From positions 144,078,001 to 144,142,000 of the forward strand of contig CM059584.1 of the NCBI GenBank assembly GCA_030407085.1: 64,000 bases of DNA, read 5' to 3'. Source of the stretch: Trichopria drosophilae (Eukaryota > Arthropoda > Insecta > Hymenoptera > Diapriidae). Every line of letters starts with the position of its first letter. Position 1 is the first letter of the stretch. A model generated the notes under the pieces. That model worked only from the letters and a program-made list of their open reading frames with translations, was not told where the DNA came from and made no database searches. Both the position numbers and the translations under genes were made by a program. Positions 13,060 through 24,605 of the stretch are shown piece by piece.

Positions 13060-14880
13060 TCGGCAACAAGCGCCATGAGCGTTCATAAAATAAACAGAAT
13101 AAAAAGTTCCTCAATTAGTTTACATCCAGGGAGTGCAACTCGCCAATTTTCCGTAGTCGCTTCCTTGAGATCGACGTACAAAACCTCACAACGGGGCGTG
13201 CGTCGAGCACCTCGTGCCTCCCACCACAGTACTGATGCTCGCATCTTACCCCTTCCATTCTTCCTTCCTCTCAATCCACGCAATAATGACAACTGTCACA
13301 AAAGATGTTAAAAGGCTTACAGTAAGAAGAATATATTAGTAGAGAGTGGAGGCACAAGACATTTGCGCGAATTCGTACGGATTAGTTCTTCCTTTCAAAA
13401 CTTCCATCGAAATAAGGGACATAAGCGGTCATTGCATATCACAGGGACCACCTGCTCCATGGTTTAAACTAATTGCCATAAATGATTGTCATTGGTTACA
13501 TACCATAATTCTCTGGAAAAAGTTTTAAAGTTCCAAAATACCCAGGACCATAATACCGATGACCACATTCCTATCACCCAATTCCCTCAACCATCAAGAC
13601 AAAAATTCCGACAATAACAAAAAATAACCTCATTTCACGCTGCTCTTGCTCGAACACTCTAAAATACTAGCCTTACTCAACCACTGTAGAACATGACTAG
13701 ATCACTATCTGACTAAACTTATTGGGTCGCACAATTTTTGGTAGTGGGAATTTTGTCCGTAGGAATTTTGGCCTTGGCAATTTTGTAAAGTGGAATTTTG
13801 GTATGCCACGGCCACCTTGTGAATTACAAGAAGCACGTGAAATGAAGAACAGTCGACGATTCACTACTTGTTGAAAAGCTTAATGGAATCGGTAGGAACG
13901 GTACAAAATCAAGCTACGTTTGAAGTCCTCCGCCTGAAACCCGCTGCGCATCATTCCACTCCGACATTCCGAGATTCCCACATTCCTATCGGTTCCCATT
14001 ACTCACTTTTGCAGCATGCTCAAAGAAAAATCACCATAAAGTCCCGTGCTGAACTCGCATACCGGAAAAATCGTTTCGAACGGTCGCGCGTTTATTCGTG
14101 TCTCGGACATAAACCTCGGTGATTTCTGGAAAACCTTTTTCTCGTGGCATATCGGGAGCAGCCGTTGCGTCGTAAGAAAAACGACGGAATAATTCAGGTC
14201 CAACGTTACCCGCCGCGTGCACGCGTTGTTTTTTTGCGTCACCTCCTTCAGCGGACGGGACGTGCCCGCCGCTCGGCTCTCTTCCGGTAAACAACCCTCA
14301 AAGCCGGAAAGAAGTACAAACAGCCTCTAATCAGTCGGCCTGTCATGTTCCACTTTTACTCGGCAATGTGCGATGCAACGTATATACGCGCACGTACTTA
14401 CGTATACGTATGTCGGTACATAGCCCCGAGGCGCTCTAAATGCGCGAGAAAGGAACGACGCGTCGCGAAACGACCAGGAGGGAAAGAAGGACGGCGACTC
14501 GGATAAAATAAGTGACGCCATGATGTAGACGGAATAAGAAATAGCTGCCGGGTGAGCATTCGTGTACGGCATTTCCGCGCGCCCGTGTATACCATGAGAA
14601 TAAGACGTTTAAATAAAATTATGCGCCGTTCGCTGTAACAAAAAAGAAGCATGAACCCACCAGGGGGCGCGACGGGAGGTAGGCACCACCGTGCGGCGAC
14701 TCGAAAATGCACGGTGGGGGCTGTTATACTGGAAAACGAGAATTTTTCCATTATACCCGAACGTCACTTATATTATTTGACGTCAGTTTTATGCTTCGTA
14801 TGTTTTACATTAAATGCGCCGTAATCTAATTTGACTCAGCTCCGCAGAACCCGTTGCGCGTGAGAAACTGTACTAGTTGG
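13060..14880. other. CpG-rich region without a recognisable gene
   Basis: Mixed-strand open frames of 60-117 codons overlap each other here (for example 14398-14751 minus and 13868-14122 plus), a sign of GC-rich sequence with few stops rather than genes. Simple sequence includes alternating TACGTA runs near 14395. The region could hold a promoter or untranslated exon. No protein family was recognised on either strand. Confidence 0.35.
13735..13805 (+). repeat. Four-unit GGAATTTTG tandem repeat
   Basis: Four units of about 17 bp sharing GG-MA-ATTTTG, with variable linkers (GTAGTG, CCGTA, CCTT, AAAGT). No further copies seen nearby. Confidence 0.6.
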
Positions 14881-15061
14881 ATAGGGAATTCGGAGAGCCT
14901 CCTGAGGCCAAAGTGTCATCGATTACGCTGCCTAAGGAAAACTTTTCTACAATATCATTGAAAATACAATGTACTTTTAAGATATGATGCAAACATATGT
15001 CACCAGCTACGTGTCGAACATCCTCACTATATCCTAAACGAATTGTGATATACAAACTTTA

Positions 15062-16096
15062 TTAACCCTTTAACGTCATGCATGTTTCCCATGTACAACT
15101 TCTACCGCTTATTTCAAACTGAAAATAATACACAGGCAGTTCGGAATGTACCTTATTTACTATTTTCGAGGGTGCTCTTTCGAGTGGTGACTTCAAAATT
15201 TCATAAAATTGAGTATTTTCCTTTGAATTTGTCAAAGTATCTGAAAAAAAACACATTTTTGAGGTTCATTTGTGTTTAATTTCATTTTTCATGTCGACCC
15301 TGCGATTTCTATAACCGGAAAAATGTATAAAAAGTGCATAAAATATTTTATTTCTCCTTGAAATATCCAAAATGACCAAGACATTTTTTAAAAATTTTGG
15401 TAGTATGGAAATATAGCATTTCAAACAAATTTTCACCTGAACTATATATCTTACAAGATGATTCTTGGTATGCTGATCACGATTCTCAAGTTAAAATTTC
15501 GAAATTCAAAATGGCTGACCCAATATGGCGGAAATTCATGAGAAACTTTGGAGGTCATTTCTCGATATGCGGAAAAATTTATATCTGCAGGTTTACAAGG
15601 TTGCTGATTACGTATGTGAGGTCAAAATTTCTAAATTCAAAATCGCTGACAAAAGTTGACGTCCGTGGTGTTCCTAAGTTCAGTTGAAAGTTTGTTTAAA
15701 ATGCTATATTTCTATACTGCCAAAATTTAAAAAAAAATTCTTGGCATAAGCCACCATTTTGGATATTGCAAGGTGAAATACAAAAATTTCTACCTGCATA
15801 TCCTTTAAGATCAAACATTTTATGCAATTTTTATGCACTTTTCCGGTCAAAGAAATCGCGGTATCAACATGAAAAATGAAATTAAAACAAACAAAAAAAT
15901 GTTTTGTTTCAGATTCTTTGCCAAAATCAAAGGAAAATACTCAATTTTTTGAAATTTTGAAGTCACTATTTGAACGAGCACCCGCGAAAATAATAAATAA
16001 GGCATATTCCGAACTGTCTGTATATTATTTTCAGTTTGAAAAATACAGTGGAAGTTATACATAGGAAACGTGCATTCTGGACGTTAATACATTTCA
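15062..16096. mobile_element. Decayed foldback element with one TTAA-CCC end
   Basis: The left end is TTAA-CCCTTTAACGTC at 15062. The right arm repeats it in reverse (…GACGTTAAT near 16080), but the outermost CCC/TTAA is degraded. The arms (about 15066-15440 and 15680-16090) are clearly inverted copies; short open frames seen on both strands are mirror images created by the palindrome. The centre (15470-15660) carries two copies of the AAAATGGC module. Probably an old piggyBac-type non-autonomous element. Confidence 0.75.
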
Positions 16097-19000
16097 CTAT
16101 ATCCCAAATATAAACAATATTACCTATAATTGTCACTTACTACTGTATTATAAAACTATGTCCGACATTTAGTAATGTTGATTCTTATATTTTGAAGTTA
16201 CGTAGATCATAAAGATTATGTTGACTCTCTATAAGTATTGGCAGTACTTATCAAATCAATTTATTAAAGTGTAGTATATTATGTAAGGGGACAAACTGTG
16301 GTATTTTTAATACGACAGGTGTAGGGCTCTTTAATTTGCGCCAGAATATTTTACTGCAGGACGCATAATCGAGTTCTACGCCCGAAGCGTTAAAAATATG
16401 TTTTAAAAATCCCATTTATAATTATTGCACTCTGTTTTCAGCCACGAATCGAGTAAAAATTAACATATTTAATACGACTTTTTTAGTTTTTTTTATAACT
16501 ATCAAAAATTTCACTATATGAAATTTGAAAATGAATATATTTATTATAGAGTATGCTTAAAAAGGCTATTGGATGCAATATTTCTAACTATCTGACGTAT
16601 GACTTCGCGGTATCTATGTTTTAAATTACCAATGTCGAACGAAAAACAAGCTAAAGGAGTTTCGATTCAATGAAACACCGTATGAAAAATGTAATTAATC
16701 TTTAGTCCTAGAAATGCAATGTTACTGAGAAATGTATCTTATGTTTAATGTAATATTAATTTCTAAATGAATTTAATATCAGACCTACATGGGTCATATT
16801 AATAAAATACTTGAGAATTTACGGAATTAAAAAAACATAGTTTTTTCCTTATTTTTCTGACTATATTTTCTATATCTACTTGGTAGACGTGTAATTATCT
16901 AAATATAAGAGAAGAACCAAGAAAGAATACATGATTGAATGAATGAATATTATTTTCGTGATGTTAAGAACTTGAAATGTGTAGAGGTTTGTATTACAAT
17001 TTAATGCATAATTCAGAAATGTACTACAATCTTTACTTTATAACAATAATAACTAATTTAAAAATAAATGAGATATATTTATGTCATCCAATTCATGAAG
17101 TTACTAATTGCGTTCGTATTTTCGAATCGATGCAATAACAAGCTTTTGTATTGATTATGGTGCTTATTTCTGGATAACTGTTTAAAATAATTTGTTTTCT
17201 GATTTTTTTCAGTTTTAAAGCTCGATGTAACTTTTGATTCAAAAGGCTTGAAGGAAACTTAAAATAAGTCAAGATTGATAACACGGTGTGACAATCATCT
17301 GGCCTTGTCATGCAGACCTTGTTCAAGTTGTACTTGCGTTCAATTTTTTTCTTTCCAGGAAGAATAGGATTAAAATTTTCGAAACATAAAAATGCTAAAT
17401 AGTCGAAAAGGGAATTCCCATGAAATACAGTTTATGAACTTAAAATTCATATCAGTATAACCTTTGTAAAATGTGAATCACTCTAGAGAGAAGATTTAAG
17501 AAAAAATTATCTTGCTCTGCTCAAGGGAAGTTTGGAAATCACCCTCTAAATTTCCGTTGTCTGATCAGTTTTATCTGTTTTCAATTACTGTTTCTAATGT
17601 GTTTATTGGGAATATTTTTCTATGCTTAACTTTTTGAAACTTCCTTTAAGCGGGAAAAATCGAAATTCTTAAATCTTGTTCTTCATGTTCTTTATTCCAT
17701 CCATGGTACAACGATCACGCTTTTAAATACCTTTTTACGTTTCCTTTATATATTTTCATAGTCCACGAACCTTATTAAGTACCCCTAATATTCGAAGTAG
17801 AACTTTATGTTAACAATTCAGTAACCCTATTTCTAAAGCAGACTGTACCATATAAGAATAAGATTAATGAAACTATTGACTAGTAGGTGCGGCAAAAAAT
17901 TGATATTATAGTATGAGTTTGAGAGGTTTAAATTATGCCACTGATATAAAGATAAATATTTAATTTTGCAAAATATTTTACCTTACTTATCAATAAAAAA
18001 GAAGACGTCTGCTTCAAATAACGTTTTATTAAAGACATATTCTAACTAATTTTATAACTGAATCTTCAACATATCAACTAAAACAATTTCAAAACAAAAA
18101 GTATAGAAAGGTTTGCTTTTAAACGAGGGATCCAGACAACGTAATGTATAACATTAACTTAAAAAAAAAAATAATTATAATTGATTCCTATCTGTGAGAA
18201 TGAAATTGGCATAGTTAGAATTATAAAATTTCTCGCAATGGCTTTTAATTTCGCCAATTTCTCAACCTAAGCATCAAAAAAATGTTTTTCGTTATATTTT
18301 TTTTAATGATCGCTTAAAAGTATTTTGGGTCGCTAATGAAGATTCCCGGTTATGATTAACAAGAAGTTACAAATTTAAAATATATCTGGGCATGTGGGTA
18401 TTCATCTAGTATTTTTTTTGCAATTGCAGTTATTTTTATTATGGAAAAATAGAAATATCAAGTTTTTTTGATATTGGGAGGGATCTGTCAATTCTGAATC
18501 GACAGGTTTCAGTTTTAATTATTTAACCTCTTTCTGGCTTTACGCAGAATGTTTATACAGTTGTTAAAAAAATAATAAAAATTTATTTTACATTTTCCAT
18601 TGATTTAGAGAAATAAGACTCTTGCTTATGGTAACCTCAAGATGCACAGTAAATATAAGATATTTTGCAAATTGACTTTTTTATATTATCTAATCTATTA
18701 AACCATAATGGAAATCATTATATATCCAAAAATAATTTCAGACTTCGGTGTTAAATTAAATTCCAGATAATGACGAGGAAGCAGCGAATTTCAAAGAGTG
18801 TAAAGTACCTTTAGAAAGAACCTAAATCCTCTCGTAAAAATTATACATTTTTCCCTCATCAAAGGTATTTATTTAAGGTCCCTAAAGTGCCTCGAAATCA
18901 GTGTGAATACTCCAGCGATATAGTCAGCAAGTGCGATGGATTATCCATAATTTGGAATCAGGAGTATAAATATGGAGGAAGCTCTCCTGTGAAAAGCCGG

Positions 19001-21404
19001 GGTGATGTTCTAACGATAGGGTTGAAATTCTACGCCTGCGGGAAAAATCTCCCTCGATCGCAGAACCGTGTCTCTTAGCGCTGCACTGTCAGAATTTTAT
19101 TACGTAGATTTTCCTCGATATATGTATAAAGCGTCGCCGCCTAGCTCGGATCAATCTCCCACTCCACGGGGCTCCATCTCGCTCCCTTTCTTTTCAAAAA
19201 GAAGTGGCTTCGGTGAAGACCGAGGAAGACAGCCTTCGGCAGCCAATATCTCGGAGTGCGACTTAACTCTGATCCTTCCTTTATATCTAGTGAATTTAAA
19301 TAATGGAGACTCTGCTAATTCTCCCTCAGTAGCATTCAACCCTCTGATCCTTCCGTTCTCTCGATCCATCCCCTCTTTACGTAAAATTCCACCCCTCCTG
19401 CCAACGGGCCATCCCCATCAGCTTCATCCTCGTCTCGCCTCCCCCTAACTTCTGATTACATTCTCTCTCGCATGAAAGTTCCGAAACGATAGATTCTCCA
19501 AGGAAGATGAGAAACCAATAACTTCAGCGATATTGAGTCACGTAAGCAAATTCCCTCGTTTTTCAATTTCCTGCCTGCAACTGTGAGCAGGATACGGAAG
19601 TATGCGGTTTTCAAAGCCATCTCACTCGTACGTTGCAGTTGACATGACATTCTTGGTTTCATCCTATCGAACGCGTCTTGTCGGCTTGTATTTTATTAAA
19701 CACAAAAGGGAATACATGCGTCGAATAGAAATATCCTCTCGCGTCGATGCTCCAAGAACACTGATGGATGGGACCTTAAATCTCCCCCTCTACCGATATG
19801 GTAAATTATTGGCCTATTCGTTTTCGATCGCTTCGACACGATCCCGTTATTTCCGCACTGAAAGACGAGAAATAATTAAGTTTCATCGGTTTCATCTTAT
19901 ATAGAATGATTCGATTATACTTCTACCTGATAGTCGATGATATATTTCACGACGCCTATAGAAGGTAACTTGATTTCGAGATCGTTTAGTTCAGTACAAA
20001 TCACCACCAAATTCCAAAGTTTTGCATGATTAAACTGGTTTTTAACCAATGGTTTTATATAAGTTAAAGAAATCAATATTAATTTTTGAGAAAGACAATA
20101 AAAATTTTAGAATTGAAATACTACTTTTAGCTTCCGTTATTTGCAACGTTATTTTCCGATTCAGAGGGTTCCAAATGACCACTTAAAAAAAAGATCAAAT
20201 ATCAAAAGGATGATCATAAATTCACTTAAGAATTAAGTTCCGAAACTAAAAAAGTCGTTTAGTGAATGCTGAAATCTAACACCTCGTGGGAAACTAAAAA
20301 TCGTTATTGAAGTTATGAACTAGATATAAAAAATTCAGTAATTCAAGTAGTAACAGTCTGTTCGTATTTTGGTCGCATCATGTGCAGACTTTTACTACTT
20401 AAATTTTACATTATGCAGCGTTTTAAGTAGTAACTGTCAGCCACCTGAACAACATTATCTTAATTACAATCTCCGACAAGAATTTTTAAAATTTCTCTAC
20501 CTTAAAAATTATTTTTAATGTTAAGAGTAATTCACATTATACTCCGAATTATTCACTTGCCGTTCAGTGACATCATTTTTAATAGGGAAAGATGTGGAGA
20601 TTCCCCCGATACATCTTAACATTGGGGTGGAAAAAGTTCATTTTTCGCCCGGAAAACTAAATTTACTGAATTGACGAAACAGCTTTCGTTTAATTTGTTG
20701 ATATCTTCAAAAAGTTAATTCGCATATTAATGCAGAAATATTCGTAACAAAATCCTCGATATAAACAAATTTACACAATTGAATTTGTTTATTTTTAGAC
20801 ATATGCATTTTCGAGGTTGCTTAAATAAACATTTATGTAATCACTTAGAGCACGGCAACTACTGGCAATAATTTTACCCCATCACTTTTCACGTGTCATT
20901 TGTCTTAGGGGCAGAAAACTAATAAATTTTAAGCGATGGCAGACAGTTCGACCGAAAGTTGGTTTTAATCCCCACTCTATTCTGTGAGGCTGGACATCGG
21001 AATTCTTGACCACGTCCTCCGTGGCCTCCGGTTCCAAAGTCAACAGTTTTCCAGCCAACCAGCAAGATTTTATTGACTTTTCCTCGGCACGAGGACACGA
21101 TTAATTGCGGGCGTACCGAGTGGAACGTAAACGTTTTCTCACTATTGAAAATATTCATTGCTCTTCTTGCCCTGACGTGCTTTAATCCGGTCGTACATTT
21201 TTCGATAATTGTTTATTATAGAAATGTCGTGGAATATTGTTTTTGGCTGATAGCTAAAATTGATTAATTTCACATCTCTAATTAGGCTGCAGTGTAAACA
21301 TTTAAGATATAAAAATATATGTGAAACAATTTTATACATACATTATACTTTTGTGTAAAAACATAAATTATTAAACAAAAATTTTTTGAAACTGAAAAAT
21401 TATG
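16097..21404. other. AT-rich spacer between foldback elements
   Basis: Besides the doubtful frames at 18880-19720, it holds a small hairpin (about 20341-20361 with 20388-20408, AAGTAGTAACAGTCTG-like arms). The sequence after it shares two short stretches with the spacer of the MITE at 23551. Nothing else recognised. Confidence 0.45.
18880..19720. other. GC-richer region, open frames of doubtful status
   Basis: A 126-codon plus-strand frame (19068-19448), Pro/Ser-rich and with no known domain, overlaps a 72-codon minus-strand frame. I see no splice-site pattern or codon bias strong enough to call a gene. It may be an exon fragment or chance. Confidence 0.25.
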
Positions 21405-22477
21405 TTAACCCGTTTCGTCCCAAAACGACAAAATTTGTCGCCGGTTTTCATCCTCCGTAAGTTTATGGATATCTTTAAGATATTGTTGTAAAATGTAGGT
21501 TTTCTATAGTTTTTGGGTATGCTCTTTTCGAATCTGAAGTCCGTTTTACGATATCACATTCCATTTTTTTTAAATATGACCACTTAAACGGAAAAAATCG
21601 TGGAAAAAAGCGAAAACTTTTTCAGAAAACTGCAATTTTTCTTGCGAAGGAGTTCCGGAATCGTGTCAGGCCTCAGAATCCTGTGGCATAATGAGTTTTA
21701 CTAAAAGTTGGTCAATATTAAGATTTAAGTTACAAAATGGCGTCCTCAAAATGGCGCTGCTCATACGGAATTTTTTTGTTATTTGGGTTTTATTAAAATA
21801 TTTCTGGTATTTTTTCGTGTATTTTGATGAATATGTTCTAGTGGGTTATTTTTGAGGATGGTGAATACAAATCCATTATTAAATTTTGCAAATTCAAAAT
21901 AGGGAACCCAATATGGCTGGCCGCAATTTAAAAAAAATTGTCTGGTATTTGGTATATAGAAGGTTCCGAAATCACATTCGATCCGCCATTTTGAATTTGC
22001 AAAATGTAATAACATATTAGTATTCAGTTACCTCAAAAGCAATCTACATATTCATCAAAGTTCACTTCAAGACACCAGAAATATTTTAATAAAACCCAAA
22101 TAACAAAAAAATTCCGTATGAGCAGCGCCATTTTGAGGACGCCATTTTGTAACTTAAATCTTAATATTGACCAACTTTTAGTAAAACTCATTATGCCACA
22201 GGATTCAGAGGTCTGAGAACGATTCCGGAACTCCTTCGCAAGAAAAATTGCAGTTTTCTGAAAAAGTTTTCGGGTTTTTCTACGATTTTTTTCCGTTTAA
22301 GTGGTCATATTTAAAAAATGGAACGTGATATCATAAAACGGACTTCAGATTCGAAAAGAGCATACCCAAAAACTATAGAAAATCTACATTTTACAAGAAT
22401 ATCTCAAAGATACCCATAAACTTACGGAGGATGAAAACCGGCAACAAATTTTGTCGTTTTGGGACGAAACGGGTTAA
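21405..22477. mobile_element. TTAA-flanked foldback element with 450-bp arms
   Basis: TTAA at 21405-21408 and 22474-22477 bracket a 1,065-bp element that begins CCCGTTTCGTCCCAAAACGA and ends with its inverted copy. The arms stay alignable for about 450 bp with few mismatches, making this one of the best-preserved palindromes here. The roughly 200-bp centre (about 21850-22050) holds inverted copies of the CCGCCATTTTGAATTT module. There is no transposase; TTAA plus CCC/GGG ends suggest mobilisation by a piggyBac-type enzyme encoded elsewhere. Confidence 0.9.
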
Positions 22478-23550
22478 AAATTGTAAAAATGTAAAACAAA
22501 ATAATTAATCGTACTCATTAGCAACCGTGGAGTAAAATATTGAAAATTATAAAAAACAATTCTGACTATTAATAACCTGGAATTTCGAAATAATGACAAA
22601 AAAATTCATTTAAGTAAAATATATTTCTTCCCAAAATATACAAAATAAAAGGCTGTAAGAATACCTCATTTTTCATAGTGTTTAGAAGTTTTACATGTAG
22701 CATGAATTACTCTATCAAAATTTAAATATTTTCAGAATCACGGTGCTTCATTCATTATAACCCTGTTTAAATAATTGTTTTGGTAGAATCATTGCTATTT
22801 TGTGGTATTTCAATCTCCTTATTCCTTGAAACTGGGAAAGTTTCGCTCAAAACAGTCCTTATACGAAAGCTCTGAAATAGAATAAAAACTATATAATTGC
22901 ATGCTTCACGTTAATTGAACTAATAAACCAATTATTTAACCACATTTAACCAATTTAAATTGTGGTTTCAAAGAAATTATATAGTTGTTTCTGATAGTGT
23001 AATCAATCACATTTACTATTACAAGATGCTACTGTGGTATTTAGTTCTATTGATTGTTGGATAAGAAACCGGAAATAGTTACGACACTTAAAAGGTTTTG
23101 GAAGCAAATATTCAGCGTTTTAGTTTAATTTATTATTATCCTAGATTAATTATCTAAATTCCTTTTTACCGTACATGTTTGAATAGCTACCTTTTACACA
23201 TAAGTTATAAAATCGTATGCACTACACTTTATCAATATGGCTGAAGTATGTATTTAAACCATAAAATGTAAATGGTGGAAATTCACATGAGTAGTAGATC
23301 CAACACTTTATTGCTTAGTAATTACTCGCTGCTACTAAAGTCTGAATGCACGTTTTTCCGGATTAAAAGATGAAGTTTTCTGTCACACGTGAGTTCTGTA
23401 CATATAAGGTACAGCGGAATGTATGTAATCAACTATGTATCATATATAGGGGAATTTAGTATCTGATACAAATTACTGAGAAATTCTAAAGTAAAAAATA
23501 TCCATAAAAGGAGGATGCCCACGCGCATAGATGTTTTTAGCCCCGGAGAT
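22478..23550. other. AT-rich spacer
   Basis: No open frame, RNA or repeat recognised. Confidence 0.5.
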
Positions 23551-23827
23551 GGAACTTCCGAAACTGATAAATTCGGTTGGAGTATATTAAGAGCTAACAC
23601 CTAATACCAAATTTGAGTGTTTTATCAGGTGAGAAAGTTTGAAAAGTCGCGAATAATACGTAGAAACATGCAATAGTCTAAGTAGCAACAGTCTGTTTAT
23701 GCTGCCAACAAAACACTGCGGCCTAGTACTACCTATATGATTGCTTTGTTCTATCTAAAATCCGTGACTTGAACAACAATTTTGTAAACTTTCTCACATG
23801 ATAAAACACTCAAATTTGGTATTAGCT

Positions 23828-24587
23828 TTTAGTGTTTCAGGTTTTCTGTAAATAATTGTCGATTTACATGAAAAGAATAACAATCATTTATTTACTTAAT
23901 TTTACACTAATTAATTGTCGCTACAATTTTCGCGATACATAATGGAGGGCTTTGTCTTAGTAAACTTCACGGCCGGCGTATCGAAAAGTCTGCGTCGTAT
24001 TTCCTGCAGGCGAGCTTCCTTGCGTGCGCGACGTACCACTGGTGGAGTTCCAGGAGGCGTATGCGGTGAGATGGAGGAGACGCCAGTAGTATTCGGGTTT
24101 TCGGGCGGAAGTGCTCGATGAATTAAAGCCGGATCTGGTAGTGGATGTTCAACTCCGGACGGACCGAAAAGCTGACGTTCGCCAAGTTTTGAAGGTCGGA
24201 TAGATGCGCAGACTCGGAGTCGAGGCCAAAATGTGAAAACTGCTTTCGGTTGCGCTGCCACTGTGTAGATCACCGGGGCCGGAGTCTTCGTTGCTTCCGC
24301 CTGGTGGATCGGTGGTTGCATGTGCTAAGCTGAAGGAAGGAGAAATCAGAAAAAAATATCGCCGGAGAGTTCTCTCCCTATTGTTCCCTTGTAGGAAAGC
24401 GATCGGTAGTCGATGATCGAATCGTCTCCAAGGAATTTCTTATCAGGTGCGGTAGGACGTGCTTCACTCTTGGGTACGTGCCCCTGTAACTTTGAATACC
24501 GCAACCCGTTGGTTCCGCTGGCTCGCATGTCGAGCGGTTATCATCCTGTAGGGGCCGATGTTCGATGCCTATTTAGGGGCCACTACA
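23828..24587 (-). repeat. 3' LTR of the gypsy element
   Basis: This 760-bp copy is identical to the 5' LTR except G at 24186 against A at 29037 on the plus strand. It carries AATAAA on the minus strand at 23887-23892, so polyadenylation of the element transcript is expected near the end of this LTR. The near-identity of the two LTRs, which are identical at integration, indicates a recent insertion. Confidence 0.95.
23911..24321 (-). CDS. 136-codon ORF inside the 3' LTR, unknown function
   Basis: Second copy of the LTR ORF, with Leu where the 5' LTR copy has Phe (base 24186). It lies after pol and before the AATAAA at 23887-23892, so it would be the last frame on a full-length element transcript, a layout analogous to LTR-overlapping accessory genes of some retroviruses. 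An acceptor-like sequence (TTCTCCTTCCTTCAG) ends at 24330. A 60-codon sense frame lies just upstream (24346-24528), in the same frame but separated by stops. Whether either is translated is unknown. Confidence 0.42.
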   Translation of the reverse strand: MQPPIHQAEATKTPAPVIYTVAAQPKAVFTFWPRLRVCASIRPSKLGERQLFGPSGVEHPLPDPALIHRALPPENPNTTGVSSISPHTPPGTPPVVRRARKEARLQEIRRRLFDTPAVKFTKTKPSIMYRENCSDN

Positions 24588-24600
24588 GTACCCCCCTGGC
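24588..24600 (-). other. Polypurine tract
   Basis: Minus-strand GCCAGGGGGGTAC lies directly upstream of the 3' LTR start TGTAGTGG. A purine run immediately 5' of the 3' LTR is the expected plus-strand DNA primer of LTR elements. It begins a few bases after the pol stop codon. Confidence 0.85.
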
Positions 24601-24605
24601 AGTGG

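Noticed and set aside
14398..14751. 117-codon minus-strand frame in the CpG-rich region
   Set aside because: Several frames on both strands overlap it and none resembles a protein family, so I did not call a gene.
24346..24528. 60-codon sense frame in the LTR upstream of the 136-codon ORF
   Set aside because: Same frame but separated by stops, short and without a family; mentioned with the LTR ORF instead of called as a gene.
23828..24587. LTR ends read as TG...CA with a 9-bp target duplication (AGCTTTTAG)
   Set aside because: It would need a chance match of five bases between flank and internal sequence and a 6-base gap before the primer site; ending at CTAAA gives a 4-bp duplication and a 1-base gap, as expected for this group.
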